Virus record (IMG/VR): IMGVR_UViG_3300017782_000007
Span: 22,836-86,835 of that record
Source of the DNA: a virus
Direction: 5' to 3' (one strand)
Length of the DNA stretch: 64,000 bases
Below are positions 58,301-64,000 of the stretch, in pieces (positions within the stretch are counted from its first letter, which is position 1; the number at the start of each line of letters is the position of its first letter). A model generated the notes under the pieces. The model did not search any database and was not told the origin of the DNA. It was given only the letters and a program-made list of their open reading frames with translations. The position numbers and the translations under genes are program-made.

Positions 58301-61300
58301 TAGCTTCTTTAATAAGGTTGAATGCTTTCTCAAACATAGGAATAGCATCTATTAAGTCTGAGCCTTCTTCTAATATATAACCATCTTTGAAAGCTACAGG
58401 ATCAATATCCATAAGTATATTAGAGATATCTAATCCCTTGCCATCAGGAGATGTAAAGAACTCTTTATAAATAGAGTGCATAACATCAATATCATAATCC
58501 GCTCCGTGGAACTTAGTTACTTCCGATGGTAATATAATAAGATTTGAATTCTTACCTTCTCCCTCAAAGAAACCTTTAATCTCTACTGGAGCAGAAGAGT
58601 GAATACCTGTAGACGGTAAGCGGAATCCATAGATTACATCTCCTTCTTTATACCCTAACTCTTTAAACTTCAAAGGAACTAATGCCTCAGCATTACCTTT
58701 TTCATTTCTCCATTTCAATTTAGATACACGCTTATCGTATGTGAATGCCTCAGACATCAATACTAAATCTGCCCCTCTTAATCTAAACTTAACAGTATTA
58801 GACTTAAACTGAGAGTTAATGGCAGATATAATCTTGTTAGTCACAGTAGGAATATCAATTACATTCTTTCCTTTCAATGCTGATAATAACTCTGCCTCTA
58901 ATTCAGAACCAGCCGTCTTACCAAATGTATTAATAAGGTCTTGTATAATCTTATTCTTAGTGTGCTTCTTATCTATATTACCTTTATCCGTTAACCTTAA
59001 GTCAATAGACATCTTTCTTCTTCCCGCAGCTACAATATTTGCTACTGCTCTATTCAACATAGACGAAGATCTAGTAGTCTCTTTCCATACCCCAGTGAAG
59101 TATAACAACTGAGAAGGGTTAGCTAATCTAGTTTGTACATCATGTGATGGATTTAACTGTAGTCTAAAGTTATTCATATCTATGCTTATGGAGTCTTTTA
59201 AGGCTCCCTGAGCGTCTTTTTCCCCTAAGGTAGACATTCTATCGCCAGCATCATTTAAGTTCTCTCCAGGGGCCTCAAATTGAGCCTGAAGGTCTCTCCT
59301 AGGAGCTCCTACCTTAGCTCCTGAATCAAATACTAACATTTGTTGATTACCGTCTTTCATTATCTGATTCAACTCCTTAAGCTTAGCGAATCTAGGATTA
59401 GCTAATAGCTTATCATTAAGTACTACTAAAGATAGTTTCAATGCCACCGGAGTACCATTCTCATCTATACCAAAGTATACAGGTTTAAGAGTATCATCCA
59501 ATTCACTATCAATACCGTAACCAGCTTTTAACTGTTCGTAAGCTTGCTTAGTTATATACCCCTGAGCATCAGTTACCTCAACGTCAGATCCAATAATATC
59601 CTTAGCCACCTTCTCTAGGTTACCAAGTTTATGTTGTAGATCATTGGCTATGATCACATTCATCTTAGGAGGAGTACCTATATCATGATGTACGAAAGCT
59701 TTCATTCCCGGACCAAACGATATAGAAGTACGTTTAATAATATCTAATGCATTCTTAAAGTGAGCTTGATCTCCAAATACAATCTGATTTAATTGATGAG
59801 ATTGGATATAGTGATTATATAAGAATGTTCTTACAACAGACTTATATGCTTCTCTATATTGTCTCTTATTCTCAGCAATAGCATCTGCATACTCTTGAGT
59901 TTCTAAGAACTGTTTAAAGCTCTCTTCAAATACAGGATCACTTTGAGGTATAGACTTCAACCCTATTTGTCTAGCGTATATTTGTTTAGCAATAGACTTA
60001 GTTAATTTAGTAGGTATTTTTACTTTATCTCCGTGTAATACACCTGAAGTGATTAACGAAGAATAAGTGCCTTCTAAATCAAAACTATAATGTCCTTTCT
60101 CTTGCATAAGCAAATCAGTCATCTCATCTATATCCTTCTCAAGGACATCTTTTATTTCTTGTACAGTTTGTCCAACAAGATATGATCTATTCTTATAAGT
60201 CTTTAATCTATCCTTTTCAGGTCTGTCTTTTTCTTGATCAATAAGAGATTGGAAACCTTGATCGGTTAACTCCTCACTCATAATATCAACAACAGCTCCT
60301 GACATAGTAGGCTTATTAGAGATAGTCCAGAAGTTTTGTATATACTTACCTGCATTAAACTTAGTGAAGGTAGAGAATTGTGCAGTGAAGGTTCTTTCTA
60401 ACCACTGTTTAGGTGATTCATTGGCATACATTACTGCTGATTTCTGAGAGTTCTCTCTTTGCTGAACACCATCATGATCTATAATCTCATATATACGGCT
60501 AAGCCCAGGAGTACCCTTAGTCTCATTTCTTTGATAGATGTTATGCTGCATGAACTTAGAATCAAGGTGAGCGGGTTTAATCTTAGATTTCTGTGCCCCA
60601 TTCTCGTTCACAAACCAGTCCATAGTTTGATGAGCATAGTTTGATCTCACCCATCTATATACTACCTTTCCGTCAGCTCTAATCGAATTAGAAGGTCTAG
60701 CAGATTTATTATACCCAGCTAGGGCCTTAGACATTGTATTGAACATTGTAGCATAAGTACTAGATAATGTATCTAATTCTATGTCTGGTGTAGCTCTACT
60801 ATAAGTTTCAGTAAACCTCATCAATCTATCTCGTATAAGAGCTGCGTCACTTTTACTAAGATTAATAAATAAGTCTCCAGGAAGTAATCCCCAGTGTCTT
60901 AATACTTTAGTGGTTACTTCTGCTACTTTATTCTTGTTACCAGATTTCTTTAATCCTCTTATCTCTGCATCTAACTCTTCTGTTAGTAATGCAGCCTTAT
61001 TAGTATTACGTAATTTATTTAATAGAGTAGCTTGTAAGTTAGTTCGTATGATATTCTGTACTGAACTACCTTTAGTCCTAAAGTAATTGAAACTACTGTT
61101 TCCATCTTTATCAACAGACTTAACTCCTGAGAATAATTTACGTTCTCTTAAAGATCCAATAGTAACCATCATAGCTGAGAATAATTGCTTAGCCTCGTAC
61201 TGTTTAAATGCGTTTACTATTTCATCTCTAGTTAAATCTGATTGCTGTTCTATCTTAGATAAGAATTCCTCAGTAGTTGAATTAGGATCTCTAGTAATTT

Positions 61301-63998
61301 CAGCAGTTATACCTATGCTTTGATGGGCATTCTCCCCAATAACGAATGTATCATTATCAGAGAAGGTATGTTTAGCGTTATATTGATTCACCTTCTCAAT
61401 CAGTTCTCCCATAAATATGGCAGTTGCTTGAGCTTGAGGAGATAAACTATCACTAACTATTCTAGATTTAACATGTTCAGCAGCTTGTACTAAATCTCTA
61501 GTATCTACTCCCTGTAAGCTGTAAGTTATTAAGTTAAATGCTTGTCCAAAAGGAATAAACTCTATTGACTTCTTTCCATTTACTTCTTTAGTAATACTAA
61601 TACTTACCAATGCTTCTTTTACGATAGAGACTAGTTTAGTTCTGTGGTCTACAGTAGATTGATCAGTACTGAAGTAAGCCATGAATTTAGATACTTCATC
61701 TTCTTCAGCTAACTCACCGTCTAGTTGTAGTGCTCCCATATCACCATCGTCTAAGTCCTTACGTTCCAAGCCAGGATAGATATGATTCAAGAAATCTAAT
61801 TGTCCAGGAGAGTTGTTCTTAACTAGTTGTTTAAACCCTAGCCAGAAATCAAACTCTGCTTGATTGAGTTCTCTAGCAGCTACTACTGTACCATCTGATG
61901 TAGTATAGCCTTTTCTAATATTATCTATGTAGTTCCATCTATTCTTAAGTACATCAATTGTATAGCCTACTGCCTCTTCTTGAGTCATTACACCATACTT
62001 CTTAGTATCTCTTCTTACTGCTTGTAAGTTAAGTAAGAATAGATTCCTAGCCTTCTTAAACAAATCATACCTGCCTTGGTAATCCTCATTGATCTTAACC
62101 ATGGTTTCTAATGTACCAGTAGCCTCTCTTCTAGGAACTCCCCCATATACTCCGTCACCGATGTTCTCAAATAGAGAATCAATAGAGTCAAAGTGTCTTG
62201 AAGCAAATCCTAAGAATTGTAATATCTTTCTGAATATACGTTCTAGTATACTAGGTACTTGTGTACCAGTCTTCCATTCTTGGAATAACTCGGCTAATTG
62301 CTCTTCTATCTGCTTAGGAGATCCTCTAAAGCCTTCTTGCCTAGCCACCTGAATCATTTGATCATACTCTCTCTTAGTTAAATAAGAATTGGCTATGTGG
62401 TGAAATGTCTCGTGCTTAACAATATTCTCATAAGTATTTCCTCTGGCATTGGCCTCAAAGTATCTTACTCCATCTTTATATAATCCCCATACTTCTTTAC
62501 CTGCCATCTTAGTGATAGCTAAAGCATCTACCATTCTCATAGCGTTACGTACAGAAGGAGTCTTCTTACCTATCAATCTAAATATAATAGATTTTAATGT
62601 AGAAGGATTGTACTTGTTTATTAATTTCTGAGCTGCCTCAGGTGTTACTTCTTTACCAATTCTTGATGCATCTATTCTTTCTTTTGAAGCCGCCATAGCG
62701 TCCATATCAAATAAGAAGTCACTGTCGTCTCCTGGTTTGTTATCGTTACGAGGAGGATTCTCTTCTTTGATATCATCAGATAGCTTCTCCTCTGAAGTAG
62801 GAGTAGCGGGTGTAGCTGGAGGTAATGGCCCATTAGCTTCTGGATCAATAATAGAGATCTGTGTCTGAGCAATACTATCGAACCTAGAAGTTAAATTACC
62901 TAGTAGTGCATTCGATTTCTTAGTATTACTATTAAGCTTAATAGGAGTAACACTTATCTTTCCATCTTCATCCTTATCAAAGCTTTTAGTAGAGTTTAAA
63001 GTAATAGGAACTCTAAGTCCTTCTCCAGCTTTATTAGTTGAGTTACCCTCGCCATCGAAATTATCTTCTGCAAATACCTCGACTAATTCTGTGAAAGTTA
63101 TTACCTCTGTGTATTCATTGATTAACTTAGGGTCTATCTTAACAGCAGCTCCGTCATTTTTTTCGTTATAAGACTCGTATGCTTTCTGTACTGACTCCTC
63201 AAGTCTTCCCTTATTGAGAGCAGGTCTCTTCTCTTGTGGGTGAAGTAATCGTCTACCATAAATAGTTTCTGAGAATCCAGTTCCCTCTCGTACTTCTCTT
63301 AGGATAACTCCTGAGAAAGCACTCTCTTCTTGAGTTATATGTTTATTACCTATTAGATTAGCTCTAGCTATTCTATCTAAAGCTTTCTGTGCTTTACCCT
63401 GAAAGTTTCTCTTTGAGTAAGTTCTCTCAGAAGGTATGAATAACTTATCAAAAGCTGTCTCTAGTTCTTCTCCTGCTAATAAAGCAAAAGCTTTATCATC
63501 TTTCTGTAATTTTTCTAATTCTTTCTTACGTCTAGCAAGCTCTGATTTGGTTAAGGCTTTACGTCTTTCTTCCCACGTACCATGGACTGCTTCATCTATT
63601 TTTGTAGCATAGTTCATTACAGTGTTTAACTTACCACTTTGCATAGCAGCCTCTATTCTTGCTGATAGATGTCCTTCTGCTTCTCCTATAAGAGGAATAG
63701 CATTAAGTATGTCGAATTTCTTTATGAAATCACTATCCCAAGTTGCTTCATTAAATCTATTTGCAATTTCAGATAAAGCATAGACCAGTTCAGATAAAGC
63801 TCTACTACCATGAGCCATGCTCGCGTCAGTGTTTAAAGCCTTAAGTTCTTCTGAGAATAAATATACATCATTACCAAAAGTAGTAATAGGTTCAATCAGA
63901 TGCTTATCCAGAGTCTTATTCATCCTACGTGCTTCTAATGGAATATACTGTGGTCTCTGAGAAGTCTTTCCTCTGCCAGAAGGAGTCTTAGCTCTCAT
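55353..63998 (-). CDS. Giant virion protein with DxDxD RNA-polymerase motif
   Basis: At least 2881 residues; the first ATG seen is at 63998 and the true start may lie beyond the right edge. Near residue 1833 the order GFRLPSTGIHSS, then NLIILPSEVTK, then HGADYDIDVMHS matches the double-psi beta-barrel region of RNA polymerases, in which the DxDxD aspartates bind the catalytic metal; a like motif is known in the phi14:2 virion polymerase gp66 and in YonO-type enzymes. Near residue 529 KHETFHHIANS gives a separate zinc-peptidase motif HExxH followed by EEQLAELFQEW, a possible third ligand. The rest is helical with Pro/Glu-rich linkers. It probably enters the cell with the DNA and transcribes early genes. 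The peptidase may process or degrade a wall or its own polyprotein. Confidence 0.85.
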   Translation of the reverse strand: MRAKTPSGRGKTSQRPQYIPLEARRMNKTLDKHLIEPITTFGNDVYLFSEELKALNTDASMAHGSRALSELVYALSEIANRFNEATWDSDFIKKFDILNAIPLIGEAEGHLSARIEAAMQSGKLNTVMNYATKIDEAVHGTWEERRKALTKSELARRKKELEKLQKDDKAFALLAGEELETAFDKLFIPSERTYSKRNFQGKAQKALDRIARANLIGNKHITQEESAFSGVILREVREGTGFSETIYGRRLLHPQEKRPALNKGRLEESVQKAYESYNEKNDGAAVKIDPKLINEYTEVITFTELVEVFAEDNFDGEGNSTNKAGEGLRVPITLNSTKSFDKDEDGKISVTPIKLNSNTKKSNALLGNLTSRFDSIAQTQISIIDPEANGPLPPATPATPTSEEKLSDDIKEENPPRNDNKPGDDSDFLFDMDAMAASKERIDASRIGKEVTPEAAQKLINKYNPSTLKSIIFRLIGKKTPSVRNAMRMVDALAITKMAGKEVWGLYKDGVRYFEANARGNTYENIVKHETFHHIANSYLTKREYDQMIQVARQEGFRGSPKQIEEQLAELFQEWKTGTQVPSILERIFRKILQFLGFASRHFDSIDSLFENIGDGVYGGVPRREATGTLETMVKINEDYQGRYDLFKKARNLFLLNLQAVRRDTKKYGVMTQEEAVGYTIDVLKNRWNYIDNIRKGYTTSDGTVVAARELNQAEFDFWLGFKQLVKNNSPGQLDFLNHIYPGLERKDLDDGDMGALQLDGELAEEDEVSKFMAYFSTDQSTVDHRTKLVSIVKEALVSISITKEVNGKKSIEFIPFGQAFNLITYSLQGVDTRDLVQAAEHVKSRIVSDSLSPQAQATAIFMGELIEKVNQYNAKHTFSDNDTFVIGENAHQSIGITAEITRDPNSTTEEFLSKIEQQSDLTRDEIVNAFKQYEAKQLFSAMMVTIGSLRERKLFSGVKSVDKDGNSSFNYFRTKGSSVQNIIRTNLQATLLNKLRNTNKAALLTEELDAEIRGLKKSGNKNKVAEVTTKVLRHWGLLPGDLFINLSKSDAALIRDRLMRFTETYSRATPDIELDTLSSTYATMFNTMSKALAGYNKSARPSNSIRADGKVVYRWVRSNYAHQTMDWFVNENGAQKSKIKPAHLDSKFMQHNIYQRNETKGTPGLSRIYEIIDHDGVQQRENSQKSAVMYANESPKQWLERTFTAQFSTFTKFNAGKYIQNFWTISNKPTMSGAVVDIMSEELTDQGFQSLIDQEKDRPEKDRLKTYKNRSYLVGQTVQEIKDVLEKDIDEMTDLLMQEKGHYSFDLEGTYSSLITSGVLHGDKVKIPTKLTKSIAKQIYARQIGLKSIPQSDPVFEESFKQFLETQEYADAIAENKRQYREAYKSVVRTFLYNHYIQSHQLNQIVFGDQAHFKNALDIIKRTSISFGPGMKAFVHHDIGTPPKMNVIIANDLQHKLGNLEKVAKDIIGSDVEVTDAQGYITKQAYEQLKAGYGIDSELDDTLKPVYFGIDENGTPVALKLSLVVLNDKLLANPRFAKLKELNQIMKDGNQQMLVFDSGAKVGAPRRDLQAQFEAPGENLNDAGDRMSTLGEKDAQGALKDSISIDMNNFRLQLNPSHDVQTRLANPSQLLYFTGVWKETTRSSSMLNRAVANIVAAGRRKMSIDLRLTDKGNIDKKHTKNKIIQDLINTFGKTAGSELEAELLSALKGKNVIDIPTVTNKIISAINSQFKSNTVKFRLRGADLVLMSEAFTYDKRVSKLKWRNEKGNAEALVPLKFKELGYKEGDVIYGFRLPSTGIHSSAPVEIKGFFEGEGKNSNLIILPSEVTKFHGADYDIDVMHSIYKEFFTSPDGKGLDISNILMDIDPVAFKDGYILEEGSDLIDAIPMFEKAFNLIKEARNDDNRLTSFERLDKIEKTLIKYYQMANRNHMVDIYIQMAQDLANRHLMLNLVSMDRLNGKTEENGEETVFDMLARLRGFTEGNRNEYLFGDINLERVLHQQRIHFNTFSGNTMTGIAATFSKGAAHVVMGAKPTKWEAVGGKVYTEEERLALREKDDEGNLIHKQPIGDLMPIEREEPKLSSDNEIIQSHLDDISIGGVKYDSIVENEYDSIVDGKRVMSTVEEGQKVTSVWETLDSLINAAIDNVKEQILAVTNLSNRNADSFLAAVALGIPIHTITLLFNQPKVLEITNERFESLTVDTVTESMSEIQKELIYKEALQVLAVRGIVSITDELLAMPRDTFMEAHKEAISKFSKEIHENVRLDLEGDVNAKELSSVYSYYWDQEKLKHREVNSHTDLITQYKALKTIRGLIFAGTSIQSAATVAAPVKDIPPTYSGVRAWLNHLLTKVAGPKKSSFSGTIDRVEDNLEAILDKVPSIQEIQDPVKKYKVKQTAAKMLLKQDYSTRLVNRSIENSTLGAKQQLDTEVSEKFMFQNSNLLSIPNIYESYRVMLNLERVLSQITMRNSAQLQLMSDEIVKDLGLTDVDSDLRSNNLKKDEEIEEHIRAEFIKYMMTDLSIMLDGEQLDLSTDNTEPYETEFFTYTGRQAFEERLADALFKAKSERADESNLFLDNLSVESSNTGEISLVFTADKTADPLEAVMYKNAFKSLKNEDGTWSDLQKDLLKYSILKEGMSFSRRSYARVIPEELFAAVVTTMQDKLEAIFENTNNALELSDVAKMVKNDFTVQFLNNNFSMIPANKFLKVEPTTNKIAKLEKGEVYHDATMSPKVYYTAPKIVKKGGYIYFRLDDVPYQSDNPSIVKTPLYRRLLSVNNTEGYKLDLDHLVTNRGYDLRKILNPVKPSLIKERFAHLDNIRGEKVLVLSNEGRLAATIETLIGEKATAVPGGAPINMMRGEEINKSLNMTVLESTVKAALHQYENCK

Positions 63999-64000
63999 CT

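Noticed and set aside
1-64000. CRISPR array, rRNA genes, integrase or insertion sequences
   Set aside because: No regular spaced repeats of 25-40 bp, no rRNA-like sequence and no transposase or integrase motif was seen.
1-64000. Reassigned stop codon (TAG or TGA) as in some crAss-like phages
   Set aside because: The long genes, including the giant ones, are open in the standard bacterial code and all three stops end genes; only the single TGA at 35861 is suspicious.

Overview
The window is part of a large, AT-rich, double-stranded DNA tailed phage of a Bacteroidota host, most likely a crAss-like phage (order Crassvirales). Evidence: a portal/TerL pair; a two-gene block of giant proteins, one with a DxDxD motif like that of the virion RNA polymerases of these phages; a separate, divergently oriented replication block; promoters of the Bacteroidota type (TTG, 20 nt, TAnnTTTG); and AT-rich leaders instead of Shine-Dalgarno sites. 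No rRNA, integrase or CRISPR array was seen. Family names rest on motifs read by eye; no search was run.

Layout. Positions 1-10,405, minus strand: portal (cut by the left edge), TerL, a full GroEL and, 3.2 kb away, a GroES-like cochaperonin, an exported M15 peptidase, an HU/IHF-like protein and small conserved proteins. Two host-type promoters drive this strand (10410-10440 and 9353-9383). Positions 10,406-10,805: divergent control region with a 27-bp tandem repeat. Positions 10,806-50,868, plus strand: the accessory and replication block. Its left part holds many small membrane or exported proteins, two GH73-type glucosaminidases, a second M15 peptidase, a LysM lipoprotein, a membrane-anchored AAA+ ATPase and a MoxR/VWA pair. 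Its right part is a replication and recombination set: PolA-type polymerase, helicase with possible loader, ERF annealing protein, primase, phosphoesterase, uracil-DNA glycosylase and two PD-(D/E)XK nucleases. Positions 50,860-63,998, minus strand: two giant genes of 1497 and at least 2881 codons, overlapping as TAATG. The plus and minus blocks converge at about 50.6-50.9 kb on a hairpin that could terminate both.

The most unusual content is non-coding RNA in the plus-strand block. Nearly every gap holds a hairpin terminator followed by a TTTTTAACCTTAAAA-like leader. Three 45-48-nt elements share one three-way-junction fold with different paired bases but the same unpaired ones: linker GTAA or GTTA and hexaloop TTTGCG or TTCGCG. 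Three others are anticodon-less tRNA 'top halves': acceptor-like stem, D-loop-like ATGG, and a canonical TTCGATT T-arm. Larger gaps carry tRNA-like units with plausible anticodon arms (Lys UUU, Ile GAU, Phe GAA, Val GAC) but abnormal bodies, including a Lys unit that folds without a T-arm. Two host-type promoters are followed by a series of four hairpins that starts with the same GCGATA hexaloop.

How the parts may work together (inference): a virion RNA polymerase carried in the giant proteins would transcribe early genes, host RNA polymerase would use the three TTGACA-type promoters, and the structured gaps would punctuate transcripts by termination or tRNA-like processing. The chaperonin pair may help fold the virion proteins. 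The peptidoglycan enzymes and small membrane proteins look like entry, envelope-modification or lysis functions.
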